NCBI GenBank assembly: GCA_002009975.1
Contig: MTLP01000022.1
Span: 1-64,000, forward strand
DNA: 64,000 bases
Reading direction: 5' to 3'
Source of the DNA: Thermococcus sp. JdFR-02
GTDB taxonomy: Archaea > Methanobacteriota_B > Thermococci > Thermococcales > Thermococcaceae
The translations under genes were made by a program, and so were the position numbers. Below are positions 32,020-41,803 of this stretch, piece by piece. Below the pieces are notes generated by a model. The model searched no databases, had not been told where the DNA came from, and saw only the letters and a list, made by a program, of their open reading frames with translations. Numbering within the stretch: position 1 is the first letter of the stretch; each line of letters starts with the position of its first letter.

Positions 32020-32865
32020 ATGCACAGAGAGTATACTTATTTCCGTACATTAATACTCCTTCTGCTATTGATAGTTGTTCTTGCTGTGATTATAGGAGTT
32101 ATACTCAAGCAATATCCTACTGCCGGAATTTATCTAAGTGCAACAGGTACCATAACAACAATATTAATGATCATATTCATAGCACTTCAAACTGAGGCTA
32201 CTAGGAAATCTGTTGAGGAGATTAGAAAAGACAGGCTCATGCCCGTTATGAAAAAAGTAATTGGTGCTCTTGGCATAACTAAAAAATTAATTATAGAAAA
32301 TAAGAATAATCTTAATGAGGGAAACTATTCTATTTATTTAATATCTCCTACGGTATCTACTACGGCACCAACCAAAATATTGAAGGATACCCTTCTCACA
32401 ATGGGTGAGGATTATATTGCAACTGTTAAAGCAAATGATTTACTAAAAGAATACGGAGTGGATATAGATAATTATAATAGAGAGATTGTTAATTTGATGA
32501 GTATTCTTAGAGAAATAGAATCGGTATTGTTAAGCGATAAAATTCTTCAGATCAAGTTACTGAAAATCCTCAAGAAATGGGAATTAAAAACAAACATTAC
32601 GGCTCCAAAACTTGAGACAATAATTAATAATTTTAGCAAACATGACTTTAATAGGAAATGGACTAGTGGGACTCCATATGAAAAATATCTAGAGTTATGG
32701 AGAGAATTAAAAGATTTCTTTAACAAGTACTCTGAAGAGAATGAAGAATTGAGAAAACTTCTTAAAAAACGACAAAAATATGTTGGAAGAATAATGGAGC
32801 ATTCTGATGAACTCATTGAGAAAATAGGCAAGATAGTAGAGGATATAAGCCGTGATGTCTTGTAA
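32020..32865 (+). CDS. two-helix membrane protein with coiled coil (provirus, paralogue 2)
   Basis: The 281-residue protein has two N-terminal membrane helices (LILLLLLIVVLAVIIGVIL and about residues 42-60), the second followed by FIALQTEATRKSVEE, the motif shared with the protein at 29182. The rest is helical and charged, with a C-terminal coiled coil (NEELRKLLKKRQKYVGRIMEH). GGGAGGAG precedes ATG. It marks the right end of the plus-strand cargo block; virion genes start on the other strand. Confidence 0.75.
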   Translation: MHREYTYFRTLILLLLLIVVLAVIIGVILKQYPTAGIYLSATGTITTILMIIFIALQTEATRKSVEEIRKDRLMPVMKKVIGALGITKKLIIENKNNLNEGNYSIYLISPTVSTTAPTKILKDTLLTMGEDYIATVKANDLLKEYGVDIDNYNREIVNLMSILREIESVLLSDKILQIKLLKILKKWELKTNITAPKLETIINNFSKHDFNRKWTSGTPYEKYLELWRELKDFFNKYSEENEELRKLLKKRQKYVGRIMEHSDELIEKIGKIVEDISRDVL

Positions 32866-32936
32866 CAGATTATAATATCACCATTTTTCCCTTGTTTCAT
32901 CTTTGAATCTTCTTTTGGATCATAACATCACCTCCA

Positions 32937-35006
32937 TCACGTTTCACGTGAGTAGTTATAGAATAGGTCCCACAGTGTCCAAGCTACTAAAAACACAAAG
33001 AGAACGAATGTTACTCCGCTGTTGGTTAGGTTTGGTTTTTCTCTGAGAATGCCAAGCCACATTGCTTGCATTATTAGTGCAGCACCAATGCCGGAGAGGG
33101 GATTTTGGGTTTGCCAGAGGACCACGATTGTTATCACGAAAATAAATCCTTGTGGGAGTATTAGCTTGATCATGCTGTCTGCTTTGATTGCGTTCACTAC
33201 AGTATCTCCAAAACTTCCGCCTGAGTCTAAAAATGCTTTTGCATATTCATTTATTGGTACTATTGCTTGTGAAAGGTTTTCTGGAATTGTGGGCTTGATT
33301 TCTGGAATTGTACTTGTTGTCTCATTTCCTTGCGGCTCAAGGTAAACGCTTATTGTTAAATCGCTTGTTAGTTCGATGTTTAGTGTTCTGTTTTCATAAT
33401 TTTCTTTTGAGAATGTGAGCGTATAATTTCCCTCAACTAATTGTAGACTTTCTCCAGAATTGAGATAGTTTGTTTCGTTGTTTACAGTGACGCTAACGTT
33501 GTTTAGCATGGTATTATTTGAGGCATCATAAAAATACAGTGTTATTAGTTTTACGTTGTCAAGCATTATATTAGTGAAATTCACTATTATCCCGTTTGCA
33601 TTAATGAGTTTCTGCAATGTAACGCTTTTGTAAAGCTCTTTTTCGAATCTAAAGACATACGTGCCATATTTAACTAAAGCACTATCACCGCTGTTAAAAG
33701 TTCCTAAGAGGGAATTATTCGCATAAACTGTAAAATTATTAATTAGCTGATTATTCACGTCATAAGCATAGAAATAAACCGTATAGCTTTGTCTATCTAA
33801 CGTTAGAGTTAGAGTAGTGTCGCTTTGAACGTCTAAAGTTTGCTGAGCATCAACATAATACTGCTTTTGAGCTAAAAACGTATGAGTGCCTGCAGGTATT
33901 ATAACACTATCACCGCTGTTAAAAGTTCCGTAAAAAGTATTATCTATGTAAACATCCACGCCATTGAGAGTATTCCCTAAATCGTCTTTGAAATCAAAAG
34001 TTACTGTAACAGGATTATTCACTTCTTCGGCTCCTATCGTAGTAGAGGGTTCTTGGTCGGTGTATTTGCGGACAAACACGTAATCCATTTGATAATGTTC
34101 TCCAAACTGGAAAAACGTTATCCTCCACCCTTGCACATTCACAGTTGTGGCGTATGAAGTTGTCCACGTTTGTCCACCATATGTTACTTTTCCAATCACT
34201 TCACTACTCTTTAACGTTGTTTCAATTGTGAAAATATCCCCATTTGCTGGTTGAAATGTTGATATTGTATTATAAATGGTATTATCAACTCTCACATTAA
34301 AATCCGCTGAAACTACCTTCTTGTTTGCTCCAATGTTGTATGTTTGATAGCTGTCAGGTGCCGCTCCTACAAAAATACTACCTGCATTAGGATAGTTTGA
34401 CACATGCTTAACTTTTGCTTTTATTATATAGCCATCCGTATTTGGAAATGTCCAGACACTTCTGAAATAATTCCAACCTGTTGAACTATCATAATCAATA
34501 TCCACCCAACTATTTGAGACAGTTGGAGCAGCATCAAGGTTGTACCATTCCCATTTCGTGTTATCAAACGTATTAAAATCATCAAAAAACTCAAAAACTG
34601 CATTCCCATCACTTGCATCTGTCGCTTGTGAGTTCCCATAGTAAAGATAAATTGTAGTGCTTCCTCCTGCTAGAATTGAGGGCACTTTAACCCAAATTAT
34701 AGCTTGTTGGTTTGTAGCATCCCAAGACTCTATATAATAGTTTAAGGGATTTCCTTGTGCGTCTGCAAATCTTATATCACTTCCATCAGCGTTTACTTTG
34801 TTCCAACTGTCAAAGTTTGTTGAATCTAGAGTTACCTTTACTTGAAAATCTGTTAAATCATACGCGTTATTATTTGTAATTGTTATCTCTCTCCTATAAA
34901 GCCAATTACTATAAACACTCGCCCAAGGATCGTTAGTGTTTGCTTGAATTAATGGGATTAAGCTTGATAACACTAAAAACAAGATAAGAAGTGAGAGCTT
35001 GCGCAT
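32937..35006 (-). CDS. secreted surface protein with DUF2341 and PEGA-like repeats (provirus)
   Basis: The 689-residue protein has a signal peptide (LSLLILFLVLSSLIPLIQA), then a DUF2341/ConA-like lectin region (LYRREITITNNNAYDLTDFQ, VKVPSILAGGSTTIYLYYGN, FFDDFNTFDN). At least four PEGA-like repeats follow (GTFNSGDSVIIPAGTHTF, GTFNSGDSALVKYGTYVF and similar), and two or three membrane helices lie near the C-terminus. This suits a large virion spike or cell-attachment protein. GAGGTGATAACTC precedes ATG. Confidence 0.85.
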   Translation of the reverse strand: MRKLSLLILFLVLSSLIPLIQANTNDPWASVYSNWLYRREITITNNNAYDLTDFQVKVTLDSTNFDSWNKVNADGSDIRFADAQGNPLNYYIESWDATNQQAIIWVKVPSILAGGSTTIYLYYGNSQATDASDGNAVFEFFDDFNTFDNTKWEWYNLDAAPTVSNSWVDIDYDSSTGWNYFRSVWTFPNTDGYIIKAKVKHVSNYPNAGSIFVGAAPDSYQTYNIGANKKVVSADFNVRVDNTIYNTISTFQPANGDIFTIETTLKSSEVIGKVTYGGQTWTTSYATTVNVQGWRITFFQFGEHYQMDYVFVRKYTDQEPSTTIGAEEVNNPVTVTFDFKDDLGNTLNGVDVYIDNTFYGTFNSGDSVIIPAGTHTFLAQKQYYVDAQQTLDVQSDTTLTLTLDRQSYTVYFYAYDVNNQLINNFTVYANNSLLGTFNSGDSALVKYGTYVFRFEKELYKSVTLQKLINANGIIVNFTNIMLDNVKLITLYFYDASNNTMLNNVSVTVNNETNYLNSGESLQLVEGNYTLTFSKENYENRTLNIELTSDLTISVYLEPQGNETTSTIPEIKPTIPENLSQAIVPINEYAKAFLDSGGSFGDTVVNAIKADSMIKLILPQGFIFVITIVVLWQTQNPLSGIGAALIMQAMWLGILREKPNLTNSGVTFVLFVFLVAWTLWDLFYNYSRET

Positions 35007-35012
35007 GAGTTA

Positions 35013-35168
35013 TCACCTCAGTACACCAATTTTTGTAAGAATTTTCTCTATTCTACTAACACTCTTCAAAATTTCTTCATTGTTATGTGCAAGTTTTTTG
35101 ATTCTTTTAAGCTCGAACTCGAGTGCAATTTTTTGAGTTTCGTCAATTCTCCTAACAATTGGTAGCAT
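35013..35168 (-). CDS. very small coiled-coil protein (provirus, 51 aa)
   Basis: A 51-residue reading frame from ATG (35166-35168) to TGA (35013-35015) gives a charged helix: LPIVRRIDETQKIALEFELK, then a second heptad-rich stretch with IEKILTKIGVLR. It fills exactly the gap between the two virion genes, and its stop overlaps the ribosome site (GAGGTGA) of the next gene. The fit suggests a real small gene; its own ribosome site is weak. Confidence 0.6.
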   Translation of the reverse strand: MLPIVRRIDETQKIALEFELKRIKKLAHNNEEILKSVSRIEKILTKIGVLR

Positions 35169-35516
35169 TTATAACAACCTCCCCCATGCTATTGAGATCA
35201 TTACAATTATGTAACTCAAGTATGTGATTACTCTAAGAGCCCAAGCCCATGTCTCATCTACTCCAAGAGCTCGCCAGAGGTGATAGTTACCTCCAATGAT
35301 ATTAGAGAGAAGTGTTTTTACAACATCATATGCTCCCCAAGGTGTGGGTGTGTCTGGATTGATATTCTCAATTTTCTCAAGTGTTTGTTGCAGCTCTGGT
35401 TGCTCGTTTAGGTTGATATAAGAAAAGTCTGGATATACTGATCCAACTATGGCAATTGCAATGTTTAATATAAATATAAAATACATGAAGTTTAATCCAG
35501 CATTTGTTAATCCCAT
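35169..35516 (-). CDS. small membrane protein (provirus, 115 aa)
   Basis: It has an N-terminal membrane helix (FMYFIFILNIAIAIVGSVYP), an outside loop with PDTPTPWGAYD, and one or two C-terminal helices (ALRVITYLSYIIVMISIAW). GAGGTGAGAAA precedes ATG 35516. It belongs to the virion block, possibly a minor membrane-embedded coat component. No family recognised. Confidence 0.74.
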   Translation of the reverse strand: MGLTNAGLNFMYFIFILNIAIAIVGSVYPDFSYINLNEQPELQQTLEKIENINPDTPTPWGAYDVVKTLLSNIIGGNYHLWRALGVDETWAWALRVITYLSYIIVMISIAWGRLL

Positions 35517-35520
35517 TTTC

Positions 35521-37515
35521 TCACCTCGATTCTCCTCTATATATTATCAAGCTAAGGATCGAAATTCCCATGAGGCTTGAGAGTAGCCATGCTGGAGTGT
35601 CAATTATTCCAGAAATCTTCCCAATTCCAAGAATAAACGTGGCGATAAGTGGAGAAATGAATTTAAATCGTGCTGGTGCTATTAAAAGTCCACCGATGCC
35701 AAAAATTCCTATAAGTGCAGCAACTGGAAATACGGTGTTAGAAGTTTTCGATGTTCCTAACGCTTCATTTACCCAAACTCCCCAAGTTTTCTCAAACCCA
35801 TTATCTCCTTTTATTTCAATGTATGCAAAATCAGCATCTTCTGGAGGGATAAATGAACCTATATAATATCTTGAGTATTCGGTAATGTTGTAAGTTGTAA
35901 TTGTTTGTCCTTGCCTTGAGAATGTTATTTTTAGATTAAAGTAGTTTGTTGCATTTAAATCGTCAACAAACTCAATTTTAACAACTTTTGATTCTGCATC
36001 CCACCAAGCATCAGCATAAAGCCCACCTCTTTCTTCTATGGATGAGCTTAGTAATATTGTGATACCTTCTCCACTAAAAGTGAACCATGCTGCTGCTCTT
36101 GTAATGTTGTTTGAATCTGTGAATTTAATGTAATATTTTCCTCCAAGGACACCAAGAACCGTATTTGTTGATTTTGCAGTATCAGCATAGACTATCTGTC
36201 CTTTAGTATTTTTGATTGTTAGAGTTCCTGCTTCAACTGGAATTATTGAAATGCTTTCAATTACTCCGCTTGCATCAGAGGAAAGAAATGCAATATCTGA
36301 TTCTAAAGCGTTAACAATGTAAATTGAGCTTACACCTCCAGCGCTTAAAACTACTTTATATGTACCATTAGGAGCATCGTAAATCTTGTTTGAGCCGTAC
36401 CAGTCATAGTAAGCTAGTAACGTATCATTTGCATCATAAAAGCTAACTGTCGTTGGAACTGGAAGGTGAGTTCCACCATCTGGATAGACCTTGTAGATAG
36501 TGCCATTTATGTTTATGCTGAAGCTTTCTGTTCCTTCAATGTTTAGGATGTAATCCTCACTTATGAATGAATTAAAAACAACCAATTCATCTATAATTGT
36601 ACCTGTTGTGTTTGAGATGTCTCCAATTTTTGAGAGTGTGAAGTTTCCTTGCCAGTTAAATCGTATGATGCTTTGATTTAGAATAATGTATCCATATCCT
36701 GCTTTCCATCCAAATGCTGCCTGAACATAAGCTCCAATTGTTGGTGTTATTCCGTCTAAAATGTATGTATTACCATTGCTATCCTGGACATAAAGATACC
36801 CATTTGAGTTTATTCCTAAGTTGTCAAGAATTCTAATGTCTTTTGTGCCATCCCACTTAAGCCAGAACTTTAAAGCTCCCTCTGTAAGATTGTATATTTG
36901 ATTCAAGTAAATCTCGGTTCTATTGAGGAGAAAGCCTTGGATAGTGTTATCAGCACCAGGTGGAATATATTTCAGCTCTGTAAGTTTTGATTTTATTCCA
37001 ACATTGTCATTGGTGAAGTAGATATACATTGCATCAAATGTTGTATAGAAGTCACCTTGAGCAAGTGTTCCTGATCTGTATGCTTCAATTGTAATTGTAA
37101 AGGAACTGCCATAAATATCGAATAATTGTTGGATATCCTCATGATATTCGGTGTATTGAGATCCTTCGTTTATTTGATCACTTACTCCGGTCCATACAAC
37201 ATTGCCGTTCACTTTGACTCTGATATTGTATGTTACTCCCTCAAGAGTTCCATCACTATCATCTACCAGATAAGCATGCCACTTTAATCTAAATCCTGCG
37301 AGATATTTCTGATCTCCCAAATCAACATATATTGTTTTCAAGACTTTCCAGGATCCACTTTCATCCACTGTATGTGTTATTGATATGGTTGTGTTATCAC
37401 TTGTAAGTGTGAAGCCTTCAAAGCTCAAATATTCAATCTGTTCTGCTCTAACTTTTTGTGTAATTAATGAGAGTGAAATGAGAAAAATGAAAAATAAAGA
37501 TAAAGATTTGTACAT
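35521..37515 (-). CDS. secreted LamG/ConA-like surface protein (provirus)
   Basis: The 664-residue protein starts at ATG 37515 (GAGGTGAGAACA before it). It has a signal peptide (LSLFFIFLISLSLITQKVRA), a jelly-roll N-terminal part, a LamG/ConA-like middle (LKFWLKWDGTKDIRILDNLG, DELVVFNSFISEDYIL) and several C-terminal membrane helices. PAV1- and TPV1-type viruses carry one or two large proteins with such lectin-like domains, thought to act in adsorption; that comparison is from family knowledge. Confidence 0.83.
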   Translation of the reverse strand: MYKSLSLFFIFLISLSLITQKVRAEQIEYLSFEGFTLTSDNTTISITHTVDESGSWKVLKTIYVDLGDQKYLAGFRLKWHAYLVDDSDGTLEGVTYNIRVKVNGNVVWTGVSDQINEGSQYTEYHEDIQQLFDIYGSSFTITIEAYRSGTLAQGDFYTTFDAMYIYFTNDNVGIKSKLTELKYIPPGADNTIQGFLLNRTEIYLNQIYNLTEGALKFWLKWDGTKDIRILDNLGINSNGYLYVQDSNGNTYILDGITPTIGAYVQAAFGWKAGYGYIILNQSIIRFNWQGNFTLSKIGDISNTTGTIIDELVVFNSFISEDYILNIEGTESFSININGTIYKVYPDGGTHLPVPTTVSFYDANDTLLAYYDWYGSNKIYDAPNGTYKVVLSAGGVSSIYIVNALESDIAFLSSDASGVIESISIIPVEAGTLTIKNTKGQIVYADTAKSTNTVLGVLGGKYYIKFTDSNNITRAAAWFTFSGEGITILLSSSIEERGGLYADAWWDAESKVVKIEFVDDLNATNYFNLKITFSRQGQTITTYNITEYSRYYIGSFIPPEDADFAYIEIKGDNGFEKTWGVWVNEALGTSKTSNTVFPVAALIGIFGIGGLLIAPARFKFISPLIATFILGIGKISGIIDTPAWLLSSLMGISILSLIIYRGESR

Positions 37516-37525
37516 TGTTCTCACC

Positions 37526-37786
37526 TCACATGACTTTTCTTTGTTGACTCTCTGCATAGAATGCTGCTACCAATATTGCAATGAATGTTCCGAAAATCAG
37601 CACTAAAGGTGTCTGGTGCCAGAGAGTGAGAAAATAGCTAACTAAAGGAGCTGTCAATGGATTAGCCATTGCAACATCAATGATTGGAATCTTAATTAAC
37701 CCAAGAACTACTGAGAGCACTGAAAATACAAAGATTATTATAAAGATAAAGATCAAACCAAGAAATGATTCTCTAAAATAGCCCAC
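37526..37786 (-). CDS. small two-helix membrane protein (provirus, 86 aa)
   Basis: It starts at GTG 37786, chosen because GGAGGGG lies eight bases upstream; a longer in-frame start lies inside the preceding gene without a site. Two long membrane helices (FLGLIFIFIIIFVFSVLSVV and PLVLIFGTFIAILVAAFY) are joined by a loop with NPLTAPLVSYFL. It is a plausible second coat-like or scaffolding membrane protein. Confidence 0.72.
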   Translation of the reverse strand: MGYFRESFLGLIFIFIIIFVFSVLSVVLGLIKIPIIDVAMANPLTAPLVSYFLTLWHQTPLVLIFGTFIAILVAAFYAESQQRKVM

Positions 37787-39701
37787 GCTTACCCCTCCTG
37801 CTTTTTTTAGGAGAAGGTAAAATTGTTGATGGCTTAAACTTTGGAAGAACAAAGATTTTATTCTTGTTTAGTCGCTTGGACTTCTTCCACCATGCTGAAT
37901 CATAAAAACCTAAAATAGCAACCTCTCCTTTTGGAAATCTTGGCTTTCTACGTACTCTTGTTTTAGCGAGTCTTGTTAATAAAACACTTGCAGAAGCTAT
38001 TAGCGCTACTTTTTGTGAAATTAGTTCCTTTTTCATACTTTGCTTTGATAAAATCATTTGAGGTATATTTGTTTCTTGAATTGTTCTTGTTTTCTCAATT
38101 ATTTCTTGCTCTTGTTTTATTCTTTGCTCTGGTTTGTTTATGAGAATTTTTTCCTTTTTAGATGATAACTTAAACATATTTTTATTGATTTCATATATGC
38201 TTGGCTCAACTTTGTATGTGGATCTTATTTGCTCTTTGCCTTGTCTGCCTTGTATAATGCTACTAGTCACTTCTTGCTCTTGTATATCCTTAATTTCAGG
38301 AATAATTCCAATTATCAAATTATCTTCATCTTCTTTGAAGCGTATTCTTTGAAACATTGGAGAAAGAGTAGCTCCAGCACCAATCACAGCAGTAGAGATG
38401 CTAATTTTTTGAACACCCCTTTTCATGAGCTGAGTTGCGACGTTTATATCTTGTTTTGCTTTTTCTACAAGAATTGTTTGTGGGATAATTGCAGCACCTC
38501 TACGGATTTTGAAAAAGCTTAGTTTACCTGTTGCATCTCTTGCATACCATCCAGAATGAACAACTTTATCTCCCTCTTTTAGCAACCATTCTGTTATCCC
38601 ACCTTTACTGTAAACTTCAATTGATTTTGTACCTTTTTGGATAAGCATGTATCCTTTTTGTGGGTCAATAATTAGCTTTTGTGTTGGTTCTGGACCAGAG
38701 AACACTTTCTCCCAAGGAGGAAGTCTTGGTCCTCCTTTGTTAATATTCACGTTTTTCGCTTGTATCACATTGTTTACTCTAGAGCTGCTTATGAGTGCTG
38801 AGAATGCTCCACCAGCCAATAATCCACCAGCTACTTCACCAAAAAGCTCTCCACTATAAAAGCTTTGTATGAATCCTTCTTTTATTGCTTTTCTGTTTAT
38901 CCAAATCTTTGGTGCTTGTGTTAAGAGTATTGGAATTTCTATAGGCAACATAAAGAATCCTATTGCACCTTGAACGATGTCTTTTCCGGTTTCTTTCACA
39001 GCCCAAGTAGCTCTAGAATCACCTGTATATGGTGTGTTCTCTATTCCAAAACTCTCAATAACGAACTGTGTTGGTGAGAATATCCAGTTCTCTGCTTGCT
39101 TGTTTCTCTGTAACTCTTCAAATGACATTGTTTGTGTTCCAATTAAGAAATCTGACTTATTCTGCTCAAACAAGCTTTGGTCATTGTTAAGCCCTAAAAA
39201 CTCTCTAGTTTTGTATATTCCTCTGTAGTATGCATCCATTCCTCTAAATAACTGCTCTTCTTTTGTTTTGTCGCCGAGTGAATGAGATTTTCCTGAAAGG
39301 TCATCTTCTTCTTGAACATTAGTATTTTTCTCACTTTTTACAGGAACCCTTTTATTGACTGCCACAAAACCGGTATCACTAACAAATCTATCTCTCTTTT
39401 GAGTTTCTATAAGCAACTTAGCTTTAAATAATGCCTCATTTGCTTGTTTTTCAACATATTGGTTAGATCTTTTTTCAAGCTGTATCTCATAGTGATCTCC
39501 CCTATCTATTGCACCTTTAAAAATAGCTATATCTCTCTTATACTTTTCCACAATCTCCTCTCTTGGTGGTTCTGCTTGTGCATAATCGTAATTCTCGATT
39601 GGGTGAGATAAATTAACTGTTATGTTGTATTCTGGATTATAATAAACATATCTTGTTTGTCCGTTTTTTGTTTTTGTAGTTCCAACAAAGATCAGTGCCA
39701 T
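37773..39701 (-). CDS. large virion-block protein, unknown (642 aa)
   Basis: There is no signal peptide. The N-terminal third is charged and mixed; two hydrophobic stretches sit near the middle (GFFMLPIEIPILLTQAPKIW, GEVAGGLLAGGAFSALISS), and the last part is basic with RKSR-type runs. Such a protein could span the virion membrane or bind DNA inside. It overlaps both neighbours. Length and position match one of the large internal genes of PAV1-like viruses by general layout only. Confidence 0.7.
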   Translation of the reverse strand: MALIFVGTTKTKNGQTRYVYYNPEYNITVNLSHPIENYDYAQAEPPREEIVEKYKRDIAIFKGAIDRGDHYEIQLEKRSNQYVEKQANEALFKAKLLIETQKRDRFVSDTGFVAVNKRVPVKSEKNTNVQEEDDLSGKSHSLGDKTKEEQLFRGMDAYYRGIYKTREFLGLNNDQSLFEQNKSDFLIGTQTMSFEELQRNKQAENWIFSPTQFVIESFGIENTPYTGDSRATWAVKETGKDIVQGAIGFFMLPIEIPILLTQAPKIWINRKAIKEGFIQSFYSGELFGEVAGGLLAGGAFSALISSSRVNNVIQAKNVNINKGGPRLPPWEKVFSGPEPTQKLIIDPQKGYMLIQKGTKSIEVYSKGGITEWLLKEGDKVVHSGWYARDATGKLSFFKIRRGAAIIPQTILVEKAKQDINVATQLMKRGVQKISISTAVIGAGATLSPMFQRIRFKEDEDNLIIGIIPEIKDIQEQEVTSSIIQGRQGKEQIRSTYKVEPSIYEINKNMFKLSSKKEKILINKPEQRIKQEQEIIEKTRTIQETNIPQMILSKQSMKKELISQKVALIASASVLLTRLAKTRVRRKPRFPKGEVAILGFYDSAWWKKSKRLNKNKIFVLPKFKPSTILPSPKKSRRGKRGLF

Positions 39702-40465
39702 TATCTCACCACCTGTTCAAGGAGTAGATCTAAGTCAATACCGTCGATCTTCTCGCTTATTTCATCAAATGCGTTTGCAATGCCAAGCTTTTTGATGATT
39801 TTTTCTCCTATATGACCTGCAAATGCCCTTACATGTGCGTTCTTTAGCCTTCTATATTCTTCTTCATCATTTGGAGCTGAAAACTTGAAATTCATTGTTG
39901 GAACAATGCCGCTTCTTGCGATTATCTGAGAAAAGCTTACTATTTTTCCAGATTTCTTCAGTTGTGTTGTTGCTTTTAGCAAAGCCCAAAGTCTTGGAGG
40001 AATCCATGCTCCTGCATACCCTCTACGGTAAACGTGAACTAAAATATCTGTACGTCTGTGGAGAACATCTAATTCCCAAAATGCAGGAGTACAAAATATA
40101 AAGACTTGTTTTAGTGCTCCAATTGACTTTAGAGCTTCATCAAAGAGTATGTTTTGTGAGCTCATTGCTCTTCTATGATGTAAAACGTTCTGAGCCTCGT
40201 CAATGATATGAACAGTTCCTGCTGGCGTTTGTTTTTGACTCTTTAAGCGCCTAAACATTATTGCAACGTCTGCAACTGTAAAGTAGACATTGTTTTCAAG
40301 CTCAAATCTCGCTCCATAGCTGTCTCTTAGATAATAAGCAATAGCCCTTGCGAGTGCAGATTTTCCAGTTCTTTCTCTCCCATCAACTAGAATGACAAGA
40401 TCCTCTTGTTCCTTCATTGCAACTTTAAATGCTCTACCTATCATCTCGAAGAACTTATTCGCCAT
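39701..40465 (-). CDS. P-loop ATPase, Zot/packaging-like (provirus)
   Basis: The 254-residue protein starts at ATG 40465 (GGAGGAAG upstream); an earlier in-frame ATG lacks a site. It has Walker A VDGRERTGKSALARAI (about residues 27-40) and Walker B GTVHIIDEAQNVL, with a sensor-like IFCTPAFWELD. This is the pattern of Zot-type and A32-like ATPases used by spindle-shaped and filamentous viruses for assembly or genome handling. Confidence 0.82.
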   Translation of the reverse strand: MANKFFEMIGRAFKVAMKEQEDLVILVDGRERTGKSALARAIAYYLRDSYGARFELENNVYFTVADVAIMFRRLKSQKQTPAGTVHIIDEAQNVLHHRRAMSSQNILFDEALKSIGALKQVFIFCTPAFWELDVLHRRTDILVHVYRRGYAGAWIPPRLWALLKATTQLKKSGKIVSFSQIIARSGIVPTMNFKFSAPNDEEEYRRLKNAHVRAFAGHIGEKIIKKLGIANAFDEISEKIDGIDLDLLLEQVVR

Positions 40466-40910
40466 TTTCTTCTTCCTCCACTGAGAGGGTTTGTGGGATT
40501 TCAAGCTGCATTATGTCTAATAGTCCATGTTTAACTGCAAACTTAACAAGAGCCTCAGCGACAATAATGAGGACATTTGCTTTGACATCCAAGGATATCT
40601 GCTCAGGCTTGAGTTCGAAACTCTTGAGGTGCTTGTAAATCTCGAACGCCTTTTTTTCCTTCTTATTTAATTCATCTGATTTTATCTTTGGCTCAATGAG
40701 TGTAAAAACCTCATCAATACTTGTTTGAAGATTTTGGAAGAGTTTAATATCAAATTTCCCATTAATATATTTTGATCTAAACTGAGCTAAAGAGGAATTT
40801 AAATCTAAAAGAGAAAAAGTCATGTAGAGGCGAAAAGCCTCATGGGGTCTTGCCATATCTTTTTTTATTGCTTGAGCTTCGTATTCAAAGAAGACATCTA
40901 ATTTTGTCAT
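40455..40910 (-). CDS. helical virion-block protein (provirus, 151 aa)
   Basis: It is an all-helical, charged protein (KAFEIYKHLKSFELKPEQIS, VNANVLIIVAEALVKFAVKH-like stretch) ending in acidic SVEEEENGE. It overlaps the ATPase by 11 bases and the next gene by four, so all three are co-translated. AGGTGG precedes ATG. No family recognised. Confidence 0.72.
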   Translation of the reverse strand: MTKLDVFFEYEAQAIKKDMARPHEAFRLYMTFSLLDLNSSLAQFRSKYINGKFDIKLFQNLQTSIDEVFTLIEPKIKSDELNKKEKKAFEIYKHLKSFELKPEQISLDVKANVLIIVAEALVKFAVKHGLLDIMQLEIPQTLSVEEEENGE

Positions 40911-41803
40911 ATCTTGACCACCTTTGTGGTGTTTTGTATTGTTTGATCGGCTAAGTGTCTAAGCAGTTCTGGAGAGATTTCAACATTCACTTGCGGTGGT
41001 TTTCCAAAACTCTTTAACATCATTATTGCAAATGCAAGACCAACAAGAACCAAGAATACCGCAAATGCGAATTTTACAATGTCGCTCTTGAGGACTGAGC
41101 TCATTTGTAGTGCGTATAAGTCCATATTTCCAGTAACTTTTGGAGCGCTTGCTCCATGTGAGTACTCTCCTATTAGGTTTAGATCAAGTTGTCTGACAAC
41201 AAGAACTTGTCTGTTAGTCTTGAGCTCCTCAAGTTGCATATTTTCCTTTACTTCAACTACTTGTGCATTCTTGTCAACAAAAGCCCTCATTTCCTGTTCT
41301 GTCCGCTTTAACTCATCATTAAGTGCTTTTAATGTTGCTTCAGCTTCTTTGAGTTTCTTTTCGTCCTGTATCTTACTCATTGAGTTTAACAACTTATTGT
41401 AGTCGTAGTTCAGCTCAAGATACTTTTTAATCAAATCATCTCTTCCAAGCTCTTTGAGAGCTGTTAAAATTGCCCACATGCTTGGATGTATTGAAGTACC
41501 ATATTCAACACTTAGTATGTAGAGTGGTTTACCCCAAAGGTATGTCTTGTGAGCAGGATTAACAATGAAATTGAGCTTTGATTTTCCAACCTTTATCCTT
41601 AGAATGTTTCCAATAATATCTTTAGTATAGCCAAATTTTGTTATTGCACCGTGCAGGATGTAAAAACTACCTGGTCCTGGAATCCTTCCTTTAATGACAG
41701 TTCCACCAAGAGCAAGAGCAATTATTGAGACTGTTGTTAGTACTGAAATTGTCATTATCATCATTATAAGGAATGTTGAACTGACAACAACAGGTACGCC
41801 CAT
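40907..41803 (-). CDS. two-helix membrane protein with coiled coil (provirus, 298 aa)
   Basis: An N-terminal membrane helix (LIMMIMTISVLTTVSIIALA), a soluble domain with YILHGAITKFGYTKDIIGNI, a coiled coil (EATLKALNDELKRTEQEMRA) and a second membrane helix near the end (FAFAVFLVLVGLAFAIMML-like) are visible. GGGGGTGA precedes ATG. It may link the ATPase to the membrane during assembly. Confidence 0.74.
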   Translation of the reverse strand: MGVPVVVSSTFLIMMIMTISVLTTVSIIALALGGTVIKGRIPGPGSFYILHGAITKFGYTKDIIGNILRIKVGKSKLNFIVNPAHKTYLWGKPLYILSVEYGTSIHPSMWAILTALKELGRDDLIKKYLELNYDYNKLLNSMSKIQDEKKLKEAEATLKALNDELKRTEQEMRAFVDKNAQVVEVKENMQLEELKTNRQVLVVRQLDLNLIGEYSHGASAPKVTGNMDLYALQMSSVLKSDIVKFAFAVFLVLVGLAFAIMMLKSFGKPPQVNVEISPELLRHLADQTIQNTTKVVKI

